Translations under genes and position numbers: made by a program
Notes under the pieces: generated by a model
Seen by the model: the letters and a program-made list of their open reading frames with translations, nothing else
Database searches by the model: none
What the model was told of the DNA's origin: nothing
Origin: Lycocorax pyrrhopterus obiensis
Taxonomy: Eukaryota; Chordata; Aves; Passeriformes; Paradisaeidae
Assembly (NCBI GenBank): GCA_014706295.1
Contig: JACSVZ010000001.1
Location: 84,442,237-84,506,236, forward strand
Length of the DNA stretch: 64,000 bases
Direction of reading: 5' to 3'
Shown here: piece by piece, positions 45,919 to 58,350 of the stretch
Position numbering within the stretch: the stretch's first letter is position 1
How the letters are laid out: every line of letters begins with the position of its first letter

Positions 45919-46960
45919 CAATATCATATTCAGCTGTGATGCTATGATGTAATAATTATAATTACTTTCTCCAGTTAAGTAACTTTGGTTTTTACTAAGT
46001 CTATAATTTATCTCAACCAGACCTTTTTCTTGATATGCACTTAAACATTTCATATATAAAACTTTTTTTTTTTTTTTTGTTATAGCATCAGTAATGCAAA
46101 AAGAAATGTTGACTATTTTCTACATCCACTTGATTCAGACTTGCAGACAGTGCTGCATGAGGTACAGGTTCCTTTGTCCTCCTTGCAGCTGCTCCAACTG
46201 GTTCTGCTCTCTTCCACCTTTACCTTTCCCTTCTTCACTCTCCACATCTATTTGTTTCAGCCTCTAGTACTCAATCTTCTGATTATACTTCCATTCCCCT
46301 GGCTGAGACATTGTGACACATTTTATTGGGTTTTTACTATTACAAGTATTTTTGTCATGAGTGAAAGGCACTTCCAAGCCTCCTCCTACTTCTTGCTCTT
46401 ATTTAGATATTTCAGGTACCAAGAAATACATTTTCAGACCTCCACCAAGAGATTCTCCAATGAAAATTAAGTTAGCAGTTCTATTACAAAATGCTTCAGC
46501 ATCCACCTCAGAGCTGATAAACATATTAAAAAGAAGATATGCCAGCCAAGACACTTTCAAGTACAGCTTGAATGGTGTTGTAAAGGAGAAACCAGCCACC
46601 AGTGTGTCTATGAGTGCATCCAGTAAATTCAAACTAATTAATTTTTGTACTTCATAAAAGAAACCAGGATTCACAATTTAATGGACCTTGGATTTTACTT
46701 CTCATCCTTGTCCTGTGGCAGTCCAAAGTATCTTAATGACACTATTGATCAAATTAGCACAGACTTTCATTTATTATATTCTTGTTGAAATTAAAAATAA
46801 TGAGATTAAGTACATAATAATGAAAACAGCAAGTAAATTAACATGGATTAAATGTAAAACTCATTACTCCTTTTACAGCCTTTAAAATATGACTTTTTTT
46901 TGAAGGATATCTTCAAACAAAGGATGGTTACCATTAAGTACACATTATGAAATACTCTTA
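45919..46960. other. A+T-rich unique sequence
   Basis: It has a poly-T run at 46064-46079. Opposed frames of 109 residues (plus, 46141-46470) and 91 residues (minus, 46399-46674) overlap each other. Neither has paired splice sites or a recognised domain. Confidence 0.5.
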
Positions 46961-47990
46961 GAATCACAGAATCCTATAATGGTTTGGGATGGAAGGGATG
47001 AACTAGATCATCTAGTTCCAACCCCTCTGCCATGGGCAGGGAACCTTCCACTGGACCAGGCTGATCAGAGGCCTGTTCAACCTGGCCTTGAACACTACCA
47101 GGATTGTGGCATCCACAGGTTCTCTAGGCAAACTGTTCTAGTGCCTCACCACCCTGATAATGAAGGATTTCCTCCTAATATGTAACCCAAGTCTACCCTC
47201 TTTCTGTTTAAAGCCATTACCCCTTGTCTTATTGGAACAGGGGCTGCCAAAAACTTTGTTCCTTTCTTGTAGTCTCCTTTTTGGCACTGGAAGATGCTAT
47301 AAAGTCTCCCTGGAGCCTTCTCTTTTCCAGTATGAACAACTTCAACTGTCTTAGACTGTCCTCATTGGAGAGATGATCCAGCCATTTGAGAATCCTCATA
47401 GCCATCTCCAGCCTTGCTCCAACACATCCACATCCTTCTTGTGTGGGGGGTCCCACACCTGGACACAGCACTCCAGGTGAGGGTCTCATGAGAGCGGAGT
47501 AGAGATGCAGAGTCCTCTCCCTCGCCCTGCTGCCCACGCTGCTCTGGATGCAGCCCAGGACATGATTAGATTTCTGGGCTGTGAGTGCACATTGCTGGGT
47601 CATGTTAAACTTCTCATCCACCAGCACACCCAAATACTTCTCCTCAGGACTGATCTCAGTCCCAGTTCTCCTCCCAGCCTGTATTGGCAGTTGGGATTGC
47701 TCCAATCCATGTGCAAGACCTTTCACTTGGCCTTGTTGAACTTCTTGAGGTTCATACAGGTTCATCTCTCAAGTCTGTCCAGGTCCCTTTGCATGGCATC
47801 CCTTCCCTCCAATGTGTTGACTACACCACTCAACTTGGTGTTGCTAACAGCCTTGCTGAGGGTGCCCTCAGTCCCATTGTCCGTGTCACCCACAAAGATG
47901 TTACACAGCATTGATCCCTATGCTCCCTGAGGAGCGCCACTCATCACTGCTCTCCATTTGGACATTGAGTTGTTGACCCCAGCTGCCATA
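46961..47990 (-). mobile_element. CR1 LINE, 3' portion of the longest copy
   Basis: On the plus strand this begins with the tail 'GAATCACAGAATCCTATAATGG' style repeat and 'CATCTAGTTCCAACCCC'. It proceeds through the whole 3' UTR and the C-terminal part of ORF2: 'TGGATGCAGCCCAGGACATG', 'CTTCTCATCCACCAGCACAC', 'GCCTTGTTGAACTTCTTGAG', 'CATTTGGACATTGAGTTG'. On the minus strand an open stretch of 178 residues preserves VLVDEKFNMTQQCALTAQKS, the end of the ORF2 protein. It joins the 5' portion at 48246 with an LTR fragment between. Frameshifts make it inactive. Confidence 0.96.
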
Positions 47991-48245
47991 GTTTAGGAAT
48001 AGTACTCCCTAATTTAGTGCCCCTACTGAGAATCTTCAAACCACGTGCTGCTTGCTTGCTCCCCCTCTCCCCTTCTGCCTGTAGCAGGATGGAGAGGAGA
48101 ACTGGAGGCACAAAAAGGTAAAGATCACAGGCTGAGAAAAGAACAATTTGCAGGAAATAGCAATGAGAAAAGAAAATGAACAGTAATATGACAGGGGTAT
48201 AAGAAAGAGGTGAGCGGTTCACACGAAAACAACCATACCTGTCTG
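47991..48245 (-). mobile_element. LTR fragment lodged inside CR1
   Basis: This segment interrupts the CR1 and is not CR1. It resembles an antisense bird ERV LTR: a 'GCTGCTTGCTTGCTCCCCCT' block followed by 'GGATGGAGAGGAGAACTGGA', 'GGCTGAGAAAAGAACAATTT', 'GCAATGAGAAAAGAAAATGA' and 'AGAAAGAGGTGAGCGGTTCA'. Roughly 300 bases of CR1 expected between the two flanks are missing, so the event was an insertion plus deletion or an exchange, not simple integration. Confidence 0.65.
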
Positions 48246-49476
48246 CTTTGTTGCCAGGCACAGAGGTGAGACTGACCAGCATGCAGCTCTCCAGCTCTTC
48301 CTTTTGTCCCTTTCTAAAAGTAAAGGTTATATTTCCCCTTTTCCAAGCAGTGGGGACTCCACTAGGCTGCCAAGACTTCTCAAATACGATGAAGAGTGGA
48401 TTGCTTCAGAATCTGTGGATGCATCTCATCAAGTCCCATGGACTTTGCCTTCTGCAGCTTATGTGACTTGGGTGGTGTTGCTGGAGCATTTGAAGTGATG
48501 TCTGAGGCAAAAAAGTCATTGAGTACCTCTGTCTTCTCCATATCCTGGGTATCCCAGTCTCCTGTTTCCTTCTGGAGAGAGCCCACATTTTCCCTAGTCT
48601 TCCTTTAATCACCAATGTACCTGTAGAAGGTTTTCTTGTGCCCTTGGCATCCCTGGCCAGATACAATTGTGTCAATTCTTTAGCTTTCCTAACCTCATCC
48701 CTGGCTGCTCCGACAATCTCTCTGTGAGAGAGGCTACCTGTTCCTGCTGCTACCCTCTGTAGGATTCTTTTTTGGTTTCTGTTTGCCCCTGAACTCCTTG
48801 TTCATCCATTCAGACCCCCAGGCATTTGTGCCTGACTTCATCTTTGTTGAGATGCATCACTCCTGAACTTGGAGGAAGTGATCCTTGAGTATCAACAAGC
48901 TCTCTTGGGCCCCTCCTCTCTCCAGGAGCTTATCCCATGATATGAGACCAAGAAGGACCCTGAGGAGACCGAAGCCTGCTTTCCTGAAGTCCAGGGGAGT
49001 GAGCTTGCTGTGTGTCCTCCTCGTTCAAGGTTCTTGAACTCCTCCATTTCCTGATCACTGCAGCCCAGGCTGCCCTTGAGATTCATATTCCCCACCTTCC
49101 CACAGCAGTTCAGAACAGCACCTCTCCTCATTGGTTCATCTACCACCTGGAGAAGGAAGTTGCCATTAATGCATTCCAGCAATTTCCTGGAGTGGTAATG
49201 CCCTGCTCTGTTGCCCCTCCAACAGATATCAAGGCGGTTGAAGTCCCCCATGAGGACCGGGGCCTGTGAATCTGAGACTGATCCACTGCCTGTAGAGAGA
49301 CTCATCTGCTTTGTATTCCTGTTTGGGTGGCCTGTTGCAGACCCCCACTATGATGTCACCTGTCTCTGCCCTCCCTTTAATCCTGACCCACAAGCTGGTG
49401 GTCTCCTCCTCACTCATGCCCAGGTGGAGCTCCGTGTGCTCCAGCTGGTCAGGGACATTGAGCAGAAGGGTAACCA
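48246..49476 (-). mobile_element. CR1 LINE, 5' portion (endonuclease end and reverse transcriptase)
   Basis: This continues the copy after the LTR fragment: 'GCCAGGCACAGAGGTGAGAC', 'CCCCTTTTCCAAGCAGTGGG', 'AAAAAAGTCATTGAGTACCT', 'CCACATTTTCCCTAGTCTTC', 'CTGAAGTCCAGGGGAGTGAG', 'GGTTGAAGTCCCCCATGAGG', 'CTGGTCAGGGACATTGAG'. On the minus strand the endonuclease signature VLMGDFN is readable near 49250 and VGVCNRPP near 49345. The gene is broken by stops and frameshifts. It is 5'-truncated, lacking the first part of the endonuclease and ORF1. Confidence 0.96.
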
Positions 49477-52159
49477 TGTAACTCATTCTAAGATAAACAG
49501 ATGAGCCCATGTTATCTTAACTGCTACACTTGACTGATGATAATTTTTCCCCCTACTGAATACTCTTAATGACAACATCAGATTTCAATTTATTGTGCTG
49601 TTAGTACCAAACAAAAACAATAAATAAGGGCATATGGGTTTCCAAACAAAGAGCCATTTCATTTAGTGAGTCTGTACTGGAGAAGTCTCTGCAGTAGTAG
49701 GTGTTAAGAGCTGAACTTCAATTAATATAGAACAAAACAAGAGATGAAAGCTTGTGTTGCGCCTCAGAGATTTCCTACATAGCTCAGGCATCATTAAAAG
49801 GAGTTACTGCTGAAATCTGAAGCACAATAATTGCCTGCCACTGCCTCCCTGTGTCCTTCTGCCCTGAGTGCCTTTGTGCATCCAGGTTAAACCCCACTGC
49901 CAAGGGCAAACTGCAGAAGGGCACAGGGAAGGTGGCATGACGTTGCTCTTGTACGGAGCCAAGCACTCTGCAGGAGCTACTTTGGGCTGTTTCCCAGTTC
50001 TTTGAGACACAATTAATGAGGCCAAGACGTAGCTTCAGTCAAATTCAGTCTCTCTCATAGCAGAGCCCTTGCTACAGCAAAATCCTCACAAGGTGCAGTA
50101 ATATCCTATGGACAGTGACCCTGCATGCAGTACCTGAAGCCCACAGAGATGCTGAGCGTGTGATAACATACTCCAATACACCAGTCCCTCCAGCAGCCCT
50201 GCTTCCAGCAAGATTCCTTATGCCAGCATTGGCAAGCATCCCCAACTCTAGGATCTCCAGTAGCAGGGGAGAGAGGAGAGAGAGAGAGGAGAGAAAAGAA
50301 ACAGCTCAATGGAATGCTGGTCCCCCCTACAAGTGATACAGAGTTTTGGACAGGTAGAATCAAGCAACTATAAAAGCAGTAGGTTTTGTCAGTTCTGTGG
50401 GTGTTTTTTACCAGTTCCATGTTGTTGGGCTTTTTTTTCCTTTTTTTTAGAATTCTCAGAGTTACTTGTCGACACAGAGTCAAGAGCTACAAAATCAAAC
50501 TGGAAAATTTCATCAACTGCACTTGTAGAACATAAATTAGGTTTCTCCATGATATCAAGCAAGCTTTTTACACAAAAGAAATTTAAGAAAACTTTGAAGA
50601 TCAGACTTTTCAAATTAAGTGGTTTTTTGTCTTACTGTTTAATAGTTAACACTTGATGCTAAAGTAATTTTTAAATTCTTTTGATCCCAGTCAATGAATT
50701 ACGCAGATTATTAACATTTCAATTTACACTAAGTGCATTTACATTTAAATTAACCTTATTTAAATGCAACTGTCATTATTTTTAATGCTAATATAGCAAT
50801 TCCTAAATTCCTTATGAACTTTTTCTGACCAAATAAATTAAAAAAGCCAGCCTTGAAGCAGTACTCAAAATAATGGATACAACAAATCTGAATAAATTTT
50901 GCAAAAGTACTGGTCAAATATAATGATTAATTAGAAGCTGTTTCAAATGATTGAAAGTATAAACTCTGACACTTTCCTATATGGTTTTAGCAAACAACAG
51001 TATCTTTGCTATAAATTTCTTTTAGAAGTGACTTTAATGAATCCCCTTTTTTTCTCTCTCTTCTGAAGAGTCCTTTAGTGTTGCTCCTAAGTGTCAACAA
51101 AATATGTGAATATTTAAGGTTCATAGTAGTTTATCAGCCTCCTGAAAGAGTTTTAATGAATACACAGTATTTTTCCCATAACATTGAAAATACAACAATT
51201 TTATTTATCTAATTTTATATATAACTACATGCATATGCCAGCTTGTGTCCCCTTTGTTAATGTTCAGTGATTGTACAGCCAATCAGCCAGGACCAAAACA
51301 GATACATTATTAAAATAAATTTGCAAGTGATTGCATACTTGAAAAGGTCACTGTACAGACTAAAGAGCACTACAAAAATCACACATTCTAAAAGAAAAAA
51401 AGGATTGAAAGTTAAGCAAGATCAACTTGCAGTTTTCAATATAGTAACTTGGCCTTGAATTATGATTGCCTGCTACGCTGCTAAACCTGATATAGGAAGA
51501 GAAACATCTTCAAAAACATTTTAGAAATGTAGAGACCCATAACACATTCTTAAACGTTTTCTCAGTAATAAACTGGGTAATTACTGATTTGTTTCCTACA
51601 TTTCCTCACTTGGCTTCAACAAGTTTTCTAAAATTTAGGATACTCATTACTTGTTCCTTCACAGCCTGCAAGATTTGAGCCAAGAATGAAGGGTTTTGGA
51701 AGTTAGCTGCTGAGAGCATGTGGTTGAAAAAAAAGGAAAGTGTGCAAAAGAGTGAAATATAACTTGCATTTACATAGTATCTTCAGAAAAAAAGGGTACA
51801 TAGTAATTTAATATACATTAAACAAAGCACTGTAGGTTGGGGCAAGGAAGGGTGAAATCAATTCTCAGCTATTAACAACAGAGAAAAAAATAATGCTAAA
51901 TAAATTAGAAAAGATAATAATGACAGTAAGTGGCCTAAAGATAAACTCAATAAAATAAATGGGATATGTAAAATGGCAGAGCAATGATGTCTTTTTGAAG
52001 ATGTTTTTTCAATATCAATCTCACAAAAGTTTTCAAAAGTTTTTTTTCTTTTCTGGGCTCAACTGTGGCCAACTGGACAAAACTGGAGAATCAAATTTGT
52101 AAGGAGAAAAATCTGAATTAAAATCACACAGCTGTCATCCTGTCAGCAACTACAGGAAT
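49477..52159. other. A+T-rich unique sequence (2.7 kb)
   Basis: It includes a purine-rich GA tract (50265-50300). A minus-strand segment at 50134-50254 lies between a long-pyrimidine acceptor and a CAG|GTACTG donor, but two frames are open across it and neither looks convincing. From 50650 to 52150 the sequence is very A+T-rich without recognised features. Confidence 0.45.
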
Positions 52160-52330
52160 GTAAACATTGGAACAAAATGTCCAGAGAGGCTGCATAGTCT
52201 CAGTCCTTGAAGATTTCCAAGACCAGGTTGGACAAAGTCCACAACAACTGCCCATGAAATCAAAATTGACTCATCTTTGAGCAGGGATGTGGACTGGAGT
52301 CCTTCTGAGGAGGGCTCTAAAATCTAAATG
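52160..52330 (+). mobile_element. Old CR1 LINE 3' end
   Basis: Sense orientation, diverged: 'GAGAGGCTGCATAGTCTCAG', 'CCTTGAAGATTTCCAAGACC', 'AGGTTGGACAAAGTCC', 'ATCTTTGAGCAGGGATGTGG', 'ACTGGAGTCCTTCTGAGG'. The tail is lost. Confidence 0.8.
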
Positions 52331-53212
52331 ACTGCATATATATGCTGTGCAGCTTAAATACCAATATATGAGTTTGAAACCTTTATACATTTATGTCTAC
52401 ATTTCTATAGATTGCTGCTTTTTGTTTTGTTGTTTTTTTTTTTCTTCCTCCAATATTTGTACTAACAGAGATATTTGTCCTTTTGCTATCTTTCCAGTTT
52501 CTGAGGGCTGATTTGGACTACAAACTCCTGAACTGCATCTCAAGTACTTTACAATTCTTCATCAATTAATTTCATACAATATTTTGCAATTTGTACTTTA
52601 GAGCTTTTTGTAAAAGCAAGTTTGACTTTCTGTTGCCCAGTAGTTGTGTGACTCGCTTTTAAAATTTTGAAGCTGAAATTATGAACACGGGAACAGAACA
52701 TTTTTCCAAATATTAAGTATCACACTGAAGCATGTGTTGCAATCTCTTTGTTTCAATGCAATGCAGAGTTTAAAGAGAAATTGCATTTGCTCATAGAGGC
52801 CAAATCATGCTGCTGTTTTTTCAAGATTAATATCTAAAGGATCACAACCGTCTTGTTTAGCGGTAATGAAGTAATATCTGATTTGAAGCACATACAAAAG
52901 AAATTTAACTGGAGGAGTCACACAAAGGTGTCAAATTATCAGATGGAGTCAAGGAATTTCAGTGCAAAATTCTGGCTGAAACCAAGATAGATTCAACTAT
53001 GCTCTGACTTGGCCAGTGCTCACATGATAGTTTGAATGACTGGAAACGTGCTTTTTCTTCACATAGGAGACAGAGTTCTGAGTTCTGAAAAGTATTTGTG
53101 TAGATAGAGAGAAAACATTTCTTTATCCTCCTATTTTACACTTCTGATCCGACATAACAGGATCATTGTCAGAAGCGTGAATGTATATAGATCTTCAGTT
53201 CTCATTCAACAT

Positions 53213-53247
53213 TTTGTGTGTGTACATATATATATATATGTATATTT
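53213..53247. repeat. (GT)n/(TA)n microsatellite
   Basis: TGTGTGTG is followed by ACATATATATATATATG. Short and imperfect. Confidence 0.9.
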
Positions 53248-53816
53248 CCATTATATTTGTATGATTCGATTATTTCAAGCAATAAGACTATAAACTTGCT
53301 GCATGGAGTCTTGGAATTATGATGTCTCTGTAACCTGCCACAGTTCCACCATAAACCTGCCAGACAAATGCTTGCACATGCCTTGCTTCCTTCCATCCAT
53401 CTACCATCCTGTTTTGCTTTTTAAACTGTTACTTCTGTCTGTGTTCTCTGTAGTACTCCTACTGCAGATGGTATCACAGCAAAGGGAGCCCTCTCCTCTC
53501 CCCCTTTCTCCTGGAAACAGCAGGTTCTCTGCAGAAAGTGGTCTGGTGTGTTCTTTAGCACACGAATTGATCTGTCAGTTAACCCTTGCTCACACAAATG
53601 CCCCATTACTTTCCATACTTGCTGCTGCTGGGGCTCCACTGCTCCAGGGACTTACTGGCTATAATTCCGTGTTTCTGTCGAAAAACATTTTAATTCTCTG
53701 TGAAAGATTCTACTTCAAAGCTTTGCATAGGTAAACTGCTAACATATGCCACAAAATTAATCACAAGGAGGACAAAAATATTCTTAAAAATAAGACCTAG
53801 GGCTGCAAAATAATAA

Positions 53817-53885
53817 TTTGTTGGTTTGTTTTTGTTGTGGGGTTTTTTTTGTTGATTTTTTGGGGGTTTTTTTTGGGAGAGGGTG
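53817..53885. repeat. G/T-rich low-complexity tract
   Basis: GGGG, GGGGG and GGG groups are separated by runs of eight or more T on the plus strand, ending in GGGAGAGGG. It has possible G-quadruplex character with long T loops. Confidence 0.9.
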
Positions 53886-56800
53886 TTACTATGTTGCCTT
53901 TCTTCATAATCCAGGTAAAACCTGATTGTTGTGATATTGTTGGAATAAAAAAATAACTATTTGATTGTCTATGTTGAAACTAGTCAAGTAAAACAATGGG
54001 CCCTGTTGTGACCTTCTGTTTATACATTGCTAAAAGCTTCTATCTAAAAGACACAGTAGCCAGTGTTAATTGTTTTAATTACAAAATACAAGTAGAATAC
54101 AAAAGCAGGAGCTGGCTTCACCATTGCAAAGAGTATTACATTTAGATGAGTGATGAACAATTATAGCAAATTGTTTCAAGGATGACATAACCTCGTGGAA
54201 AAATGGGGCGAAGAGAGAAAAAAAAATCCCCCAGTTTCTATGCTTCACCTCAAAACATTTTCAGTGGCCTACAACGTTATTTCTCTCTAAAAAGAGTCCC
54301 ATTTCCCACTTCTCTCAACCAGGGCTCATGTGCAATTTGAAAAGAAAGGGCATGAAAAATATTTCAGCCAACACTTGTCCTCTGTCAAACCAAGTGCAGT
54401 GACTACAGAAGCCACGAGATGGCACATGGTTTGTGCCCTGATTCTCACGGTATAAACAAACGCTTGTGGTTAGGAATCAGAAGGATGAGTGACTACAGCT
54501 TTATTAGTTTCATTGTTTTTTTAACAACAAACATTTTCCGCTTCTTGAGTGCAAAATCTAAGACTTCAATTGTTGCAACTGTTGAAGTTTCAGGAAAAAA
54601 ATATAATTCAAGGGCATTAATCCCAACCTCAGAAAGCACACACATATCATGGCAGTGAAATATACTACTTTTACCTAAAAACCCACTGCAGTGTGCTCAC
54701 AGAGCTATTTTGGTTAACATAATCTGACTACAGCAAACAAAACAGATTTGTAAAGCTATCTCAATGAGCAAAACACCAACACAACATGCAAATTCCAGTG
54801 AATATAGCCTATAACTTGCTTCCAATCACTGAAATTCTTTTATAAAATGCATTCACAAGGCAATGTTTAGGAATCCTACACATCTGCATTGCTCCTAGAG
54901 CACTATTTATGTCCACCAAAATTGATGGTTTGTGAGCCCATTTCCTTCTCCATGGAAACTACCTGAAAGATGGTAAATGATAAGAACATTCCAAGGAAGC
55001 TCTACAGGAGCAAAGACAGTCATGTTCATTCCCATTACTTCATCCTCAAATCCTACTCATATTTATTGAATAATTGTATTCCATGAAAGTTTTCAGGGTT
55101 CACTCTAGAGTTTTATTCTGTGTTGGAAGGAAAAAGGCATCTCTTATCCAGCAGGGGTGGGGTAGTGGGAAGCAAGACAGTGACTGCTTTCTACTTCAGT
55201 ACATCTCTGTGATTGCTTTTGCTCTCCTTAGTAGGAACTTCTCTTTCAGCTTTTCTAAACACACTTTCTGGCCTCATACAGCAGTTTGGTGTCATATTTG
55301 TTCCAGTTTCAGACACTGAAAACTGTGTCCTAAAGAAGACACATATGAGAAACTTTAAAGTAAATACCAGCTTTGCTTCTGCCATAGCTCACACAAGACC
55401 AGAACGTCCAGCAAGACATTCTTTTTGATTAATAGACATTGACTATTAAGTTCCAAATGTCTCTTCTGAGTATTTTACAGGCTAATTTTACTTTTAATGT
55501 GAACAGTATAATTATGAAAAGTATCTATAAACTCCTTTCAAGTGAACCAGCAAAGCAATACTCCAGCTTCCTTAATAAAACCTCTTTGAGCTGCAGTGTT
55601 TCTAGGCTTCAAATATTAAAGCTACATTTTATGTGGTGCTTATCTACCACAGTGACAGGATTCTAAAAGATGGTTTCCAATTCAATTCACAGTAGTCCCA
55701 TCTACTGGTTATTGATATTCCTAAGCTTGTGCAAAATTATATCGTGTTTTCTTTCCAGTCTGGGAATATTTCCCTGTTTTGGATTTTATTAAACCTAATA
55801 ATCTTATAAGCTAAATTCGTCTTTCACAAGTCAGGCTGCAGTCATATACTAGAGAAGAGATTCATGAGATGAAACACACTGTTCTTCTTTTCTATCCCTT
55901 TTGATCTCTTCAGTGGAACTCTTGCACCCTAAAAGGACAGGGCTTTCAAGAATCAATTCTTAAAGTCCACCAGCAACTTGTATGTGATCAAGTGGTATGG
56001 GAACATAAGTATTTAGAAAATCACTTGGTGTACACTTTTCTCAATTACACAATGTCTCACTTCATTCTTCATGGTGTTAACGTGGGTCCATTGTAACATT
56101 GACTTGCGTTCATTTAGTATAAAAAGTAGTCCAGAAATATCTATATGAATCATCATCTCAATATAGTAGATTAAGGCCAGTTATTAAGGGAATTGAGGAC
56201 TGCAGAAGACAACTGCATTATATGTGCGAAACAACAGAAACCTTCTTTTCTTGTCTCTTGTTCTTTTCCTTTGAAACACACTACTCTGGCACTTCAAAAA
56301 ACAACACCAGAAGGCAAGACAAAGACAATGACAGCAGGGGAGGACTCAGGAAGAAGGGGAAGCAAGACTATATTTCTTTGCTCAAGGGTTTGTTTCGGCC
56401 ATGAAAGATTTATGCAGTATAACAATTATAGATAGTTGTTTTCCTTCCCTATCTAATTAGAGTAAAATTGCATTAAGAAATTGAATACATTTCTTATTCT
56501 ATTCAATTCCACTGTAAGGGACACTAGTGTTCAACAAACTGCAATAGCTAGAAGAAAATACCTACTACATTTGGCTGCATTCAAGCATAACTCCCAGGCA
56601 GCAGCATCAAAACAGCAAAGACTTTTGTACACAACTGGTGGCACAGCAAGCTGCCTGCAACCTACATGCAAAGGAAAATACTTAATTCCCCCTCTCCCTT
56701 AAAATTACGCACTGCAAAATATTTCTAGCAGACAGTTAAGTGGACACAAAATATGTGGAACTCTCCATGGGGAATAGTGACTCCTCAAGCCAGCTAAAGA

Positions 56801-57149
56801 CTAGAAAAGTGAACATAAAATGTGACACGTACAGAGCAAGTGTGAACTTTAACTCCAAATTGCTACTACCATGATAGCATCTGTGAAAGAAGAAACTGGT
56901 TCGTCAGTAAAAGGGTTCAGCAGAGACCTAATTTAGTTAATGAAGGACTTGCAAGGGTTCTCAGACTTCAAAGATCTTCAATCAGATATTGAACATGCAC
57001 AGCAATAAAGGCATATAGAGAAAGGTGAGAAGGGCTTCAAACCCATTCTGAAGTACAATTAATATCAGTCTTATTTGACCATCAATATGAGACCAATTTC
57101 TCTTGCTCAGAGGCTAAAAAAACAAACAAAAAAAAAGAATGAGGACACC

Positions 57150-57292
57150 TAAAAGGCCTCAAGGCCATGTTGGACAGGGCTTTGAGCAACCTGGTCTAGG
57201 GGAAGGTGTCCCTACCCATGGCAGGGAGGTTGGAACTAGATGATCTTTAAGGTCCCTTCCAACCCAACCCAATCCGTTCTATGATTTTATGA
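57150..57292 (+). mobile_element. CR1 LINE 3' end, short and fairly young
   Basis: Sense copy: 'AAGGCCATGTTGGACAGGGC', 'GAGCAACCTGGTCTAGGGGA', 'AGGTGTCCCTACCCATGGCA', 'TAGATGATCTTTAAGGTCCC', 'TTCCAACCCAACCCAATCCG', with an intact 'TTCTATGATTTTATGAT' tail. Confidence 0.97.
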
Positions 57293-57784
57293 TGCTAAGG
57301 CTGAACTAAGGTTAGTGAGATATTACAGAAACCACTTGTGCTGTCTCATGAGTCCCAGGTGCTAATTCAAGGCCACACGGCATGACAAGCAGCACAAAGT
57401 GGCCCTTCCAATTGCAGACTGAACTTCATTGTGCGTTTACCATCTGATTCACTGCTCTTTAACCAAGGCTCCCGAAGCAATACATCAAATCACCTACCAC
57501 AATATGGTCTTCCCCAAACAAGTCTGAAGTAGAAAGGGCGAGTATTGACTGTATGCATTCCTTCTCTAAGGCATGGTGAGCCTGTTTATGTCTCCCTATT
57601 TCTTTTTTCACCTGACATTTTCTCCATTTTTCCTCCTTATGTTTTGCTTCTCTCAGGCTCTTCAAAACCTACTGCAAACTGAAAATTAAAAGTTTTAAGA
57701 AAAATTACTTAAACTGGAATAAACTTAATTTTCCATTCTCAGGTATTATAACTCATTATATAATTCATAGTTTGCTAAATACCT
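57293..57784. other. Unique sequence between CR1 and LTR
   Basis: Nothing recognised. The 68-residue minus-strand frame at 57459-57665 is lysine-rich and has no splice support. Confidence 0.5.
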
Positions 57785-58350
57785 CTTGTGGTTTAACCCC
57801 AGTAGGCAGCTAAGTACCACACAGCTGCTCACTCCCTCCCAGTGGGACGAAGGAGAGAATGGGAAGAGTAGAAGTGACAAAATTAATGGGTCAAGATAAA
57901 GACAGTTAAATAGTTAAAGCAAAGGTCTCACACAAGCAAAGGAAAAGCAAAACAAGGAATTGATTCCCCACTTCCCATGGCGGACAGGTGTTTGGTCATC
58001 CCCAAGACAGCAGGGCTCCATCACGCGTAATGGTGACAAATGCCATAACTCCAAATGTCCCCCCTTCCTTGTTCCCCCAAATTTTATTGCTGAGCACAAC
58101 AGCATATGGGATGGAACGGGTTAGTTGGGATCAGCTGTCCTGTCTCTGTCCCCTCACAACTTCTTGTACATCTACAGCCTACTCTATGGCAGAGCACTTT
58201 GAGGAGCAGGAAAACCTCAATTCCGTGCGAGCACTGTGCAGCAACAACAAAAATATCCAATGTTGTAAACACTCTCTTCATTACAAGTCCAAAACACAGC
58301 ACCAGCTACTATGAAGAAAATCAACTCTGCCCCAGCCAAAACCAGTAGAA
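57785..58350 (-). mobile_element. Near-complete solo LTR, same family as 45325, opposite strand
   Basis: On the plus strand it runs from 'TTGTGGTTTAACCCCAGTAG' to 'CCAGCCAAAACCAGTAGA', the reverse complement of the LTR at 45325. Shared blocks are 'ACTCCCTCCCAGTGGGACGA', 'AAAGCAAAACAAGGAATTGA', 'AGCAGGGCTCCATCACGCGT', 'GTTGGGATCAGCTGTCCTG', 'GCACTGTGCAGCAACAACAA' and 'ACAGCACCAGCTACTATG'. No internal retroviral sequence is attached. The reading frames inside are by-products. No target duplication could be read. Confidence 0.92.

Larger units (their letters stand above)
52331..57149. other. A+T-rich unique sequence (4.8 kb)
   Basis: It contains the (GT)(TA)n stretch at 53213 and the G/T-rich tract at 53817. 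The 143-residue plus-strand frame at 53303-53734 is Leu/Ser/Pro-rich with no domain or splice pair. The shadowed frames at 55.07-55.43 and 56.19-56.44 kb are likewise unsupported. No repeat family is recognised. Confidence 0.5.

Noticed and set aside
47229..49510. Many frames of 60-178 residues on both strands
   Set aside because: They are pieces of the broken CR1 ORF2 (minus strand) or its antisense, not host genes.
50134..50254. Minus-strand segment between a long pyrimidine acceptor and a CAG|GTACTG donor
   Set aside because: Two frames are open and neither resembles a protein. The acceptor is largely a GA/CT simple tract at 50265-50300, which makes such signals by chance.
53303..53734. 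143-residue plus-strand frame
   Set aside because: No domain, Leu/Ser/Pro-rich, no splice pair. It is within the expected longest chance frames for 64 kb read six ways.
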